DNA of 64,000 bases from Arthrobacter sp. B1I2 (GCF_030816485.1 NZ_JAUSYC010000001.1:4252476-4316475); one strand, 5' to 3'; counted from the first letter of the stretch, positions 1-7,451 are shown. A program made the numbers and translations. The notes: generated by a model not told the origin, from the letters alone.

Positions 1-706
1 AATAGCTAGCATCGTTCCAATTGACAGTTGCGGAAAACCGGTATCCCGAGGATGACCCGTCGGCCTCAGTCTCGTTGACTGCGATGCATTGAAACGTGCC
101 CGTTATGGCCGTCAAGTCATCGGAAGAACCTCCACCAAGAGGAGTACACGATGCCCGGGTGATTGGACCCTCGAGGACTCCTTTCGCCACGCGAGACTCT
201 GCGTCTTTCAGTATGGAATCCTCAAGGGAGGTAACTATCAGCTTTCGCTGAGCGCGCTTGGTTGCATCAGCTGCTTGTTTGGCAGCGGCCGCGGCCTGGG
301 ATGCCCGTGTAGCTTCTGCCTGCCGCTTGTTTTCGGCTTCGGCCGCTGACGCTGCGGCAGCTTGCTCGGCATTGATCTGATTCGTGTGCTGGATACTAAG
401 TGAGATGCCGATCCCCGCGACCGCGATGACGATGACGGCTGCCGCTATAGCCACGAGGCGCCTATTCAGACTCGCAAAGCCTCGTCGAGCGACATAGGGG
501 GTGCCGCAACCTGGGCAGTAGCCACCAACGGTCAAAGATTGCACACTACATTTACGGCAGACCTTCGTCTGTGGCTCTGGGGAATCCGTTGATTCTGGTG
601 TGCCGGCAGGGAACGATTCGTTTTTCAAGCCGGGGGCATCTTCCTGAGGCTCCCCAGGACGATGCTGACCGCCCTGCGGTGAATTGTTAGTTGCTGAAGT
701 CGTCAC
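1..706 (-). CDS. Zinc-ribbon membrane protein, C-terminus cut off by window edge
   Basis: Read on the minus strand from a GTG at 706, preceded by GGAAG at good spacing; the frame stays open to the window edge (about 235 codons). The N-terminal 45 residues are polar and Pro/Ser/Gly-rich. Next comes a four-cysteine zinc ribbon (CRKC near residue 50, CPGC about 15 residues on), then one transmembrane helix, then an Ala/Glu/Lys/Gln-rich segment of about 50 residues likely to form a coiled coil, then a C-terminal domain with two more cysteines that continues outside the window. Such zinc-ribbon single-pass proteins are common in actinobacteria and their function is usually unknown. It lies 46 bases downstream of the DUF4234-like gene, so the two are probably cotranscribed. 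The topology suggests an outside C-terminal domain. No specific function can be assigned. Confidence 0.75.
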   Translation of the reverse strand, partial: MTTSATNNSPQGGQHRPGEPQEDAPGLKNESFPAGTPESTDSPEPQTKVCRKCSVQSLTVGGYCPGCGTPYVARRGFASLNRRLVAIAAAVIVIAVAGIGISLSIQHTNQINAEQAAAASAAEAENKRQAEATRASQAAAAAKQAADATKRAQRKLIVTSLEDSILKDAESRVAKGVLEGPITRASCTPLGGGSSDDLTAITGTFQCIAVNETEADGSSSGYRFSATVNWNDASY

Positions 707-752
707 AGTGCATCTTCCTATGCCCGGTTTTGCGAATCTGTCAGATAGACAG

Positions 753-1082
753 TTAGACGGAAGCAGGCAAGCTCAGCGGCGCCGGTGCAACCTTTCGGTT
801 GAACTCGTGCTGCACAATTGCTGAGCCGATGGAACCCAAGAGAAACATCAGCCAAAAAGCTGCGTGACGTCCCAGGCCTCGGCGCGTGAAAGCCTCGACG
901 CCGACCGAGTACTTCCAGAGCCATACGATGTTGGCGATGGGCACAATAAGCAGCCAGGCGGTCGGTATCGCAGTGCCGAACCTATTCATCTCGTTCTTTG
1001 TTTTTACGCTCCACACCAAGGAATAGATGCCAAATGTGATGAGAGGCAAAAGTAGCGGTGCTGCAATGCTGCGGTATTTCAT
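753..1082 (-). CDS. DUF4234-like small membrane protein
   Basis: 109 residues; ATG start preceded by GGAGAATC. The opening (LLLPLITFGIYSLVWSVKTKNEMN) has the typical look of DUF4234 proteins, in which a first helix with an ITFGIY motif is followed by a short basic loop and a second helix. A third hydrophobic stretch (FWLMFLLGSIGSAIV) follows, so three membrane segments are likely. The function of DUF4234 is not known. It is divergent to the ATPase operon that starts at 1452 and probably in one transcript with the zinc-ribbon gene. The family call is from memory of the motif and not from a search. Confidence 0.7.
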   Translation of the reverse strand: MKYRSIAAPLLLPLITFGIYSLVWSVKTKNEMNRFGTAIPTAWLLIVPIANIVWLWKYSVGVEAFTRRGLGRHAAFWLMFLLGSIGSAIVQHEFNRKVAPAPLSLPASV

Positions 1083-1370
1083 GATTCTCCTAGGTACGTT
1101 TCATGGAACTTTCGGAGCAATGCCTTTGGCGCAGCAACGCGTCATAGATTTCCCCCCAAAAATGACTGTATTCGCTGGCCGTCGTGGTCGAGGACGAACC
1201 TGCGAAAATCTTGAGGTGATCCTGTGGAAAACGTCATATTCAAGAGTCGCAGTGACTTTTTCCTTGAGTGGTTACCAGCCGCTCCGGCCGCCCATCATCC
1301 TCGAAGCCCGGAGGCGGTGGCACTCCACTGCCACCGCCGTCGGATGTTTTCGTGATTGTCGTAGTGCCAG

Positions 1371-1407
1371 CCCACTTTTAACTTTTACCGAGGTGAAAGT
1401 TAGTGGG
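1371..1407. promoter_or_regulatory. Inverted repeat upstream of the ATPase operon
   Basis: The left arm CCCACTTTTAACTTT (1371-1385) pairs with AAAGTTAGTGGG (1396-1407) apart from a three-base TTT bulge in the left arm. It lies 44 bases before the GTG start of the ATPase gene. It could be a regulator-binding site or an RNA hairpin in the 5' leader. It lacks a following T-run, so a terminator is less likely. Confidence 0.45.
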
Positions 1408-1422
1408 ATATGCTTCCTCGTG

Positions 1423-1433
1423 TTGTGACACAA
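1423..1433. promoter_or_regulatory. Short palindrome, possible operator
   Basis: TTGTGACACAA is a perfect 5+1+5 palindrome located 18 bases before the start codon of the ATPase gene. A protein bound here would block the promoter or the ribosome-loading region. Its shortness means chance is a real alternative. Confidence 0.35.
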
Positions 1434-1451
1434 GTTACGTTGGGGGCATAA

Positions 1452-3092
1452 GTGAATTCAAAGACGCCGCTGAAGTTCGGGGCCACGCTGGTGGAGTTGA
1501 TCCGGGCCAGGCACCCGATCCTTCTCGTCGAGACCCATGAAGGTGACAGGGTGGTCGCTGCAGCGGAAGCCGTCGCGGTCAGCCCAGACATACGTCGCCA
1601 GCGGCGTGTCGTCACATACACCGTTTCACGAGGATTGCATGCCCCCGGTCAAATGACGGGAAAGCCCACCGCTCCCGACGCTGCCCTGGCAGAAGCGATA
1701 AAGGCTCAAGAGCCGACCATCTTCGTCTTCTTCGATCTGCACCACTTCCTAGGGTCGCAGGGCCGCCCAGCCGAGCCCACCATGGTACGTGCAGTGCAGG
1801 ACGCAGCGACTGCGTTTCGCACGGGAGAGGTCCCGCACACCCTTATCATCGTTTCTCCCGGCATGACGCTTCCGCCCGACTTGGAAAAGGAAGTAACTGT
1901 TGTCGACCTTCCTTTGCCTACGGCAGGGGAAATTGAGGGTGTCCTGGATGAGATAGTCAGCGCGAATGCGGCATCGATCGTCGTCGATCTGAGCACCGAC
2001 GATCGTCAGAGGCTTATTCAAGCAGCGCAAGGCCTCACACTTGGCGAGGCAGAGAACGCCTTCGCCCGTGCCATCGCCACGGACCGTCGGTTGGACGCGT
2101 CGGACATCGCGCTGGTCCTTGATGAAAAGCGGCAAACAATCAGGAAGTCAGGACTGCTGGAGTTCATCACGCCAGAGGGTTCGATGAACGACGTCGGAGG
2201 CCTGGAAAACCTGAAGAAATGGCTGCAAAAGAGGAACGGCTCCTGGCTGCCTGAAGCGCAGCGCTGGTCCATCCCGGCGCCGAAAGGTGTCCTCATCACC
2301 GGCATCCCCGGCTGCGGCAAGAGCCTTACCGCAACATGCATGGCTACCCTCTGGGGCCTGCCCTTACTCCGCCTTGACGTCGGCCGGGTCTTCTCCGGCC
2401 TCGTAGGATCCAGCGAGCAAAATATGCGAGGAGCGCTAAGGCTGGCTGAGGCCGTCTCGCCCTCCATTTTGTGGATAGATGAAATTGAAAAGGGCTTTGG
2501 TTCAAGCGGCGGTGGAGACTCGGGCACCAGCCAGCGCGTCTTCGGTACATTTCTGACCTGGATGCAGGAGAAAAAGAACCCGGTCTTCGTCATCGCCACC
2601 GCGAATAAGATCGATACCCTTCCGCCGGAGTTCCTTCGCAAAGGCCGCTTCGACGAGATCTTCTTCGTGGACCTGCCAACTAGAGAGGAACGGGTCCACA
2701 TTTGGCGCATCCAGCTCGAAAGGAGACTCACCGCGGGATCTGCGGCCAGTGGCGATTTCGAGATCAACAACGACTCCCTGGGTTTCCTTGCGGAACATAC
2801 GGAAGGTTTCTCAGGCGCAGAAATTGCCGAAGCGGTCGTGAGTGCATGCTTCGAGGCTTATTCGGAGCGCCGGCGGCTAAACGAAAAAGACCTCCGCCGG
2901 GCGATCACCAACACGGTTCCCTTGTCGGTCACCCAAGCCGAGCAGATCAAGGGAGTCCGAGATTGGGCTTCACAGCGTGCCGTGGCAGCAACGTCGACAA
3001 GTTCCAGGGGTGATTACTCGACCAGCGGGTCAGCAGCGCCGGCAGACGTGAACTCTTGGCGTGGTGGTCGGCAGATCGACTTTGGGGACTAG
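1452..3092 (+). CDS. Ycf46-like AAA+ ATPase
   Basis: 546 residues, GTG start with GGGGG upstream. Residues 1-230 form a degenerate RecA/AAA-like region (strands HPILLVET, TIFVFFDL and TLIIVSP at 21-28, 89-96 and 130-136) without a P-loop. Residues 240-480 are a classical AAA domain: Walker A GIPGCGKS (284-291), Walker B ILWIDEIE (339-346), sensor-1 region IATAN (381-385), and arginine-finger candidates in FLRKGRF (394-400). An inactive N-terminal half plus an active AAA domain is the architecture of cyanobacterial and plastid Ycf46. The last 50 residues are Ser/Gly/Ala-rich and probably disordered. The next gene starts three bases after the stop. The ATPase is probably the motor of the five-gene operon; its substrate is unknown. 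Base composition is lower in G+C than in genes further right. Confidence 0.85.
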   Translation: MNSKTPLKFGATLVELIRARHPILLVETHEGDRVVAAAEAVAVSPDIRRQRRVVTYTVSRGLHAPGQMTGKPTAPDAALAEAIKAQEPTIFVFFDLHHFLGSQGRPAEPTMVRAVQDAATAFRTGEVPHTLIIVSPGMTLPPDLEKEVTVVDLPLPTAGEIEGVLDEIVSANAASIVVDLSTDDRQRLIQAAQGLTLGEAENAFARAIATDRRLDASDIALVLDEKRQTIRKSGLLEFITPEGSMNDVGGLENLKKWLQKRNGSWLPEAQRWSIPAPKGVLITGIPGCGKSLTATCMATLWGLPLLRLDVGRVFSGLVGSSEQNMRGALRLAEAVSPSILWIDEIEKGFGSSGGGDSGTSQRVFGTFLTWMQEKKNPVFVIATANKIDTLPPEFLRKGRFDEIFFVDLPTREERVHIWRIQLERRLTAGSAASGDFEINNDSLGFLAEHTEGFSGAEIAEAVVSACFEAYSERRRLNEKDLRRAITNTVPLSVTQAEQIKGVRDWASQRAVAATSTSSRGDYSTSGSAAPADVNSWRGGRQIDFGD

Positions 3093-3095
3093 GCC

Positions 3096-3524
3096 ATGAG
3101 TCTCGAAGTTCTACTCATCCCCCTTGGGATTGCTGCCATTGCCGCTATCCGTGAAGCACGTAGCACTGATCTCTGCGAGAAGTGCAAGACCACCCGAATC
3201 AAAGACCAACAGCTTTTGCATGACGCGCTCCTGGCCATGGGCGCCACCAGCCTTAGCGCCGGCGAAGGTCGCATCACAGGCGACAGCCCCTACGGCCGGA
3301 TCACTTTCCAGCGCATCGGTGAAGTGTTCCTCGGGCGTGTCGATGGCGCCAACGACCAGGTGACTGGCAACATGCTCGCCGCATTGGACATGAGCGTTGG
3401 CGCCTTGCTGCAGCAGAGAACGATCGCATCCCTTCACGCCCGGGCCGCGGAAATTGGGATGACCCTGGTCTCACAGACCGCGGCCAACGGTGAAGTCCAA
3501 CTCGTTTTTGAACAGGCCACATGA
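3096..3524 (+). CDS. DUF1257 (Ycf35)-like protein
   Basis: 142 residues. After a short hydrophobic N-terminus and a CEKC pair (about residues 26-29), the pattern LLHDALLAMG, a Gly-rich central part, and the ending QQRTIASLHARAAEIGMTLVSQ...VQLVFE resemble Ycf35/DUF1257, where a 'calculate residue-pairs then helix-strand' ending is typical. Ycf35 is a cyanobacterial and plastid protein of unknown biochemical function. The start overlaps nothing but follows the ATPase stop by three bases; the stop overlaps the next start (ATGA). Membership is judged by eye from motif order and from the neighbouring DUF2997-like gene, so it needs a profile search. The CxxC pair could bind zinc or a cluster. Confidence 0.6.
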   Translation: MSLEVLLIPLGIAAIAAIREARSTDLCEKCKTTRIKDQQLLHDALLAMGATSLSAGEGRITGDSPYGRITFQRIGEVFLGRVDGANDQVTGNMLAALDMSVGALLQQRTIASLHARAAEIGMTLVSQTAANGEVQLVFEQAT

Positions 3525-3745
3525 TGCAAAAGAAGACCATAACTATTACGGTTTCAGCCTCAGGATCCATCACTGCTGAGGCCAACGGCCCCGGCCCAGC
3601 CTGCGTAGATGAGCTGGCAGCGATTCAGGCCCTCCTGCCCGACGCGGTCATCGCGGATTCACGCCTGACACCTGCCTACTTCCAAACCGCCACTCAGTCA
3701 GTGGCGACTCAGCAGCTACAGCACGAGGAGGACAACGGACGATGA
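3521..3745 (+). CDS. DUF2997-like small protein
   Basis: 74 residues, starting in a 4-base overlap with the previous stop. The opening TITITVSASGSITAEANGPG followed by CVDELAAIQALLP and DSRLTPAYF matches the look of DUF2997: a short beta-hairpin with a Gly-Pro turn, one conserved Cys (about residue 28) before a helix, and a terminal TxEYY/F-like motif. DUF2997 genes are often found beside DUF1257 genes, which supports both calls. Function is unknown; the conserved cysteine next to an Fe-S/radical-SAM gene invites a role in cluster handling, but that is inference. Confidence 0.6.
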   Translation: MMQKKTITITVSASGSITAEANGPGPACVDELAAIQALLPDAVIADSRLTPAYFQTATQSVATQQLQHEEDNGR

Positions 3746-4545
3746 CGCCCGAAGAAAAGCTCTGTTCACGAACATGGAGACTGCGGAACAGTGCCGGAGT
3801 CCTGTGGAGTATCCTCTCCTTCGGATTGCTTACGGGCGTCGGATTCCTCATCCGCGGGGTGAAAGCCAAGAACAAGCTGTGGATCCGGATGGGCATAGGC
3901 TTCCTCGTCCTGGGAGTAGGCCTCATGGTGGCGACCGGAACGTATGACGCCGGCACGAAGGAAGCACCCATCCGCTCCACGGCGAGCACCATATGGGGTT
4001 GGATATGGTTCCTCACGTTCATCGGTGGAATCGTGGCAACCTTCATTACCAACCGGAAATGGCTGGTGTGGAAAGCACATGCCGGCGACACCAAGTGGTA
4101 CGCCCAGACCGGCAGCTACACGCCCTCGCTTACTACCAACCCTGCTGCGGGTTACGACCACAACGCCGCGGCGGCCGCCTTTAGGTCAGTAGTTCCTCCA
4201 CCTTCGGCGCCACCTGTCCAGCCCGCCCCACCGGCCCAAACCTTTGTTCCAAGTACCTCAAGTTCAACGATTGATGTGAACTCAGCATCAGCCCAGGACT
4301 TGGTTGCCGCCCTCGGCATCGATCACACTACGGCCGGACGAATTGTGGAGGCACGTCACAGCCAAGGAGTGTTCACCTCCTTTGAGCAGCTCATGTCCAA
4401 GGCTCAGGTACAACCGCACGTTCTGATTCCTCATAGGCAGAAGCTCGTCTTCGGAGACACGGGCGGCGCGGCTACACCTCCCCCTGTTCAGCCGCCGCCG
4501 ACAAGGCGCAGCGCAAATCAAGCAGCCCGTAGACTCGACCTTTGA
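3742..4545 (+). CDS. Membrane protein with ComEA-like helix-hairpin-helix domain
   Basis: 267 residues, again with a 4-base ATGA overlap. Three hydrophobic segments lie in the first 110 residues (about 20-37, 49-65, 83-103). A Pro/Ala-rich linker (about 145-175) leads to a domain beginning TIDVNSASAQDLVAALGID and continuing GRIVEARHSQGVFTSFEQLM, the paired helix-hairpin-helix pattern of ComEA-type proteins. The C-terminal 30 residues are Pro/Arg-rich. In ComEA this domain binds DNA outside the cell, but many HhH domains of this type only bind protein or are unassigned. Here it would be tethered to the membrane within an ATPase/radical-SAM operon. The exact role is unknown. Confidence 0.7.
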   Translation: MTPEEKLCSRTWRLRNSAGVLWSILSFGLLTGVGFLIRGVKAKNKLWIRMGIGFLVLGVGLMVATGTYDAGTKEAPIRSTASTIWGWIWFLTFIGGIVATFITNRKWLVWKAHAGDTKWYAQTGSYTPSLTTNPAAGYDHNAAAAAFRSVVPPPSAPPVQPAPPAQTFVPSTSSSTIDVNSASAQDLVAALGIDHTTAGRIVEARHSQGVFTSFEQLMSKAQVQPHVLIPHRQKLVFGDTGGAATPPPVQPPPTRRSANQAARRLDL

Positions 4546-5210
4546 GCACAGAAGTACTGCGCATCGCACGAGTCCTTCACGGCACCACAGCCGAAGGCCC
4601 TGGACTGCGCAGCGCCATCTGGTTCCAGGGTTGCAGCATTCGCTGCACGGGGTGCATCAACCCGCACCTCTTCAGCCCTAACGGCGGAAGCGACATGACG
4701 GTCAGCGACATCGTCCTGGGTGCCGTAGCCGGCGGAGTCGAGGGTCTCACGCTCATCGGGGGTGAGCCCTTTGACCAGCCTTCCGCTGGGGCGCAGCTGG
4801 CCAGGGAGGCGCAGGAACACGGACTCGGTGTCATCGCTTTCTCCGGCTACGAGTACGAGACACTGCGGGACAGGGACCAAGACACTAAGAGGTTCCTTGC
4901 CGGGATTGATCTGCTCGTCGACGGCCCGTACCAGGCGTGGAACCAGGAAACAGACCGAGCCTTGGTGGGTTCCACCAACCAACGCTTTATCCACATTTCC
5001 GACCGTTACGGCTCCTATCAGCCTGAGATTGCTGCCAACCGTGTGGATATACGCGTTCTTCCTGACGGTTCTATCGACGTGGCCGGCTTCCTTGACATGG
5101 ACAACCTCAAGAACCTGCTCGAAGCAACGGGAACGAGCAGAAAGGCTCGGAGGGCACCCCTTGAGAACAGCGACGACAAGTTGAGCAGGCACCAACCCTT
5201 TTCTCCATAG
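4542..5210 (+). CDS. NrdG-like radical-SAM activating enzyme family protein
   Basis: 222 residues from a TTG that overlaps the previous stop (TTGA), consistent with translational coupling. The motif GCSIRCTGC supplies cysteines 31, 35 and 38 (CxxxCxxC), the radical-SAM 4Fe-4S site. LIGGEPFDQP (about 72-81) is the GGE motif that binds SAM in NrdG and PflA-type activases. In those enzymes the cluster and SAM generate a glycyl radical on a partner enzyme. No glycyl-radical enzyme is encoded in the window, so the partner may be elsewhere or may be an operon member. The last 30 residues are polar and unlike NrdG. It is the last gene of the operon. Confidence 0.8.
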   Translation: MSTEVLRIARVLHGTTAEGPGLRSAIWFQGCSIRCTGCINPHLFSPNGGSDMTVSDIVLGAVAGGVEGLTLIGGEPFDQPSAGAQLAREAQEHGLGVIAFSGYEYETLRDRDQDTKRFLAGIDLLVDGPYQAWNQETDRALVGSTNQRFIHISDRYGSYQPEIAANRVDIRVLPDGSIDVAGFLDMDNLKNLLEATGTSRKARRAPLENSDDKLSRHQPFSP

Positions 5211-5373
5211 AGCGCGCAGTCCTGCACATAGGACGCGCTCTGTTGCCCGAGGCCGACTCTTCCCAAAGGTGACGCCGAAAATCGCCCCCGAATCCTCGTC
5301 CCGACGGCCTGACCTGTCCGTAAGCTTGGCCCTGCGCCCGGACTCGACGAGCAACGTTATGTAAAGGCTGTAC

Positions 5374-5448
5374 ATGGACAACGATCCCTCGGGCGAACTG
5401 AGACTTGGCACCTATTTCAAGCCGCTGGGCTGGCACACGACGACGTAG
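5374..5448 (+). pseudogene. Out-of-frame N-terminus of the GIY-YIG gene
   Basis: An ATG at 5374 with AAAGG six bases upstream opens a frame reading MDNDPSGELRLGTYFK before it ends at a TAG at 5446-5448. The next frame, open from 5313, reads QAAGLAHDDVVVIRH over the same bases and continues into the nuclease, but has no ATG, GTG or TTG before 5481. Adding one G at 5421 (AAG-CCG to AAG-GCC) joins the two into GTYFKAAGLAHDDVVVIRH. This points to a one-base loss, or a sequencing error, in the true start of the nuclease gene. Confidence 0.6.
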
Positions 5449-5480
5449 TAGTCATCCGGCACACGCTCAATTCTGGTGGC

Positions 5481-6212
5481 TTGGAGACCAGGGCGGATGC
5501 CATGGGTGCGAACCTTTTGCCCTATACACGGGAACAGGGGCACAACAACAAGCTCGGAAGAACACCTCCCAAGATCTGGCTAAATTTTCTGGCCACCTCC
5601 GGCAGGCGGGCACGGTTCATCACCGCCTTTGAGAACCACGGGGAGGTTCACGGCGAACGAACGGACATTTGGCGCTTCTTTGACCTGCGGCCCTCTCCTG
5701 TTTTCTCCGCTATGGCAGACCGCCTCGTTATTGAGTGGACGGCGGACACAGTGAACTGGGCGAAGGCAGGCGAGACCGCAAGTCTTATGCCCGTGGTCGA
5801 GATAGCCGACCCGCAAACCGAGCCGTTTCCCGGCTTCGACTTGCTTCTCATCAGCTACGGGGAACTCCAAGCGGTGGTCGCCGATGACCGATACAGTCAG
5901 TGGCGGACAGCTCTCAGTTCCGTTCAGGGGATCTACCTCATCTCCGACACGAAGACAGGCAAACTTTACGTCGGCAAGGCCGATGGGGCCGAACGCTTCC
6001 TGGGCCGCTGGAGTGGTTACGCCAAGAATGGCCACGGCGGAAACGTCGCCCTCCGCGAACTTGCCGGAGCCGATGCCGACCACGCACGACACTTCCGGTT
6101 CAGCATCCTGCGGGTCTTCGCCCCCAGCGCCACCACTGCTCAAGTGGATGCGGCCGAAGCCCACTTCAAGAGGGCACTGCTCTCACGCCAAACCGGCAAT
6201 AACCGGAACTAA
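5481..6212 (+). CDS. GIY-YIG nuclease family protein, 5' end frameshifted
   Basis: 243 residues from the first usable start (TTG) in this frame. The GIY-YIG core is in the C-terminal half: QGIYLISD (149-156), KLYVGKA (161-167), then FLGRWSGYAKNGHGGN with the conserved Arg and a final Glu in AAEAHFK. These domains cut DNA with a single metal ion. The N-terminal 145 residues (RTPPKIWLNF, RRARFITAFENHGEV) form a separate domain seen in stand-alone actinobacterial members. The coding capacity clearly extends upstream past the TTG to about 5413, and joins a good start at 5374 only through a one-base frameshift, so the gene is either a recent pseudogene or affected by a sequence error. It lies 163 bases after the radical-SAM gene when counted from 5374 and may have its own promoter. 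Confidence 0.7.
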   Translation: METRADAMGANLLPYTREQGHNNKLGRTPPKIWLNFLATSGRRARFITAFENHGEVHGERTDIWRFFDLRPSPVFSAMADRLVIEWTADTVNWAKAGETASLMPVVEIADPQTEPFPGFDLLLISYGELQAVVADDRYSQWRTALSSVQGIYLISDTKTGKLYVGKADGAERFLGRWSGYAKNGHGGNVALRELAGADADHARHFRFSILRVFAPSATTAQVDAAEAHFKRALLSRQTGNNRN

Positions 6213-6240
6213 TGGCCATGACGGGTCACCTAAAGCGGCA

Positions 6241-6255
6241 TCACGACACTCGTGA
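6241..6255. terminator. Short hairpin after the GIY-YIG gene
   Basis: TCACGA (6241-6246) pairs perfectly with TCGTGA (6250-6255) around a three-base loop, followed by CTTGTTTG. It lies 28 bases after the nuclease stop. The six-pair stem is weak, so the terminator call is tentative. The rest of 6213-6462 shows nothing else. Confidence 0.3.
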
Positions 6256-6462
6256 CTTGTTTGATGCGCCATTTCGCGTTCCAGCTAGAGGCGGTCGTCC
6301 TTGACGTCACACCTCGCCACCTGAAATCCGTCTGCGCGTGATCCCTTGGGCAACGGACAAGAAAGGCCTCCTCGTGGATCGCACTTCAGCAGTTCCGCTC
6401 CGCTCAGGGGTCTTTCTTGACATCTATCGAACCGGCATTCTTACGGGGAACGCGTAATGCAC

Positions 6463-6993
6463 CTAGGAAAGCTCGGCACAAATGTCGATGCTCGTTCCAG
6501 AGGAAGTCAGGGACGTCAGCGTACCGGACTTATCATCAACCAGGGTGTAGACGATTCGACCGTAAAATTGCGTGCTACTTGGGCCCTTTGGTTTGTCCGA
6601 CGGGAAGAGAATAATGCCGGCTGTTCCCGTTTCTGTAACCGTCAATGTGTCGCCATTGTCCACCGTCGTCCGGTTGGAACCAGTCGGCCTGATAGTCAGA
6701 TACTCACCAGTATCGAGGTTGGTATATGTAAGGGTGTAACCTCTGCCAGCCTGAAGTATGCGGACCGGTTCTCCCTTCCTGTCATAGAAAGTCCTTACCG
6801 TCACATTCGACCCGGATGCTTCAATACGAAGAGCGAAGTCTTCGCATGCCTCTCCTTTAGGCAGATCGGCCGAGAAGCCGTCAGGTGCAGGACCCTTCTC
6901 CGGAGGCGCAGCAACCGCCGGGGGCCCTACTGCCAGGAGGGCAGCGATAATCATGGTTGAGCGCGCAAAAATAGTAACTTTAGTGCTTTTCAT
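6463..6993 (-). CDS. Small secreted protein of unknown function
   Basis: 176 residues when started at the ATG at 6993, which has GGAG seven bases upstream; an upstream in-frame ATG at 7113 would put the signal peptide in the middle of the protein. Residues 1-28 are a signal peptide: basic start, hydrophobic core, cleavage after AVAA. The mature part is mostly short beta-strands (VTVRTFYDRKGE, YTLTYTN, YLTIRPTG) with two cysteines, as in small extracellular beta-sandwich proteins. No family is recognised. The gene stands alone. Its base composition is like the AT-richer left part of the window. Confidence 0.75.
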   Translation of the reverse strand: MKSTKVTIFARSTMIIAALLAVGPPAVAAPPEKGPAPDGFSADLPKGEACEDFALRIEASGSNVTVRTFYDRKGEPVRILQAGRGYTLTYTNLDTGEYLTIRPTGSNRTTVDNGDTLTVTETGTAGIILFPSDKPKGPSSTQFYGRIVYTLVDDKSGTLTSLTSSGTSIDICAELS

Positions 6994-7204
6994 TTGATTC
7001 TCCGTGTATTCGTCGGCCGCCTTCGGCCCGCATGAATAAAACAAGTAGCGCAAGAGAGCGCATTGAGAGTGAGAGAGATAGGGGATGCCGTGCTTCATAC
7101 GGCCGTGGGACATTCAGAATACGTCTGCATTCCTGAAGTGAAAAGTACTAGGTAGTGATTATTTGTATCTCACACTGCACTACCAGCCGACCAGGCATTG
7201 CGGA

Positions 7205-7234
7205 GGGCGCGCCCGGCCAAAGCCGGACGCGCCC
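7205..7234. terminator. Relic terminator hairpin, copy of the one at 22137
   Basis: The 13-base arms 7205-7217 and 7222-7234 pair around a CAAA loop with a single mismatch. Except for one loop base it equals the hairpin at 22137-22166 downstream of the amino-acid permease. Here the permease is gone, so the hairpin marks the left border of a scarred copy of that locus. Confidence 0.65.
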
Positions 7235-7279
7235 TCGCTTTGCCCTGAACCCGCGTCATGGTTCCAAGCGGCCTTGGAC

Positions 7280-7447
7280 CACCGCAGCGGCGGCCGGGGG
7301 CAGAGGCTCGTAGTGGCTTTCGTTGCTGGCGAGGGCCGCGATGTCCGCACCGGCGCCGCGCCTACCGGGCAGGTAAGACGGAAGTCCGGTGACCGCGCCA
7401 TGAAGGCTGGGCAGCGCAGCATTCGGTCTGGTCAGGAGTTGATCAGG
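7280..7447 (-). pseudogene. Remnant of a HisC-like aminotransferase (N-terminus only)
   Basis: Read on the minus strand the stretch encodes DQLLTRPNAALPSLHGAV...DIAALASNESHYEPLP, which lines up with codons 3 to about 56 of the intact aminotransferase at 23669-24766 (DQLLAVPKTALPTLRGAV...DIAALASNESHYDPLP). The catalytic part (NNPTG and the PLP lysine) is absent. On the left it joins directly to sequence matching the bases just before the permease stop (GGTTCC(C)AAGCGG) and the terminator. It is a deletion scar and cannot be functional. Confidence 0.8.
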
Positions 7448-7451
7448 GGGC

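Larger units (their letters stand above)
1083..1451. promoter_or_regulatory. AT-rich divergent intergenic region
   Basis: 369 bases between the divergent DUF4234-like gene and the ATPase operon. I find no credible gene here: the open frame through it carries no family-like features. The part from 1371 to 1451 is clearly AT-rich and holds an inverted repeat and a short perfect palindrome, listed separately. It must carry the promoters for both directions, but I could not pick out convincing -35/-10 boxes by eye. Confidence 0.5.

Noticed and set aside
2018..2770. 250-codon minus-strand frame within the ATPase gene
   Set aside because: Antisense to the Walker-motif region of the ATPase; Ser/Arg/Pro-rich, no motif.
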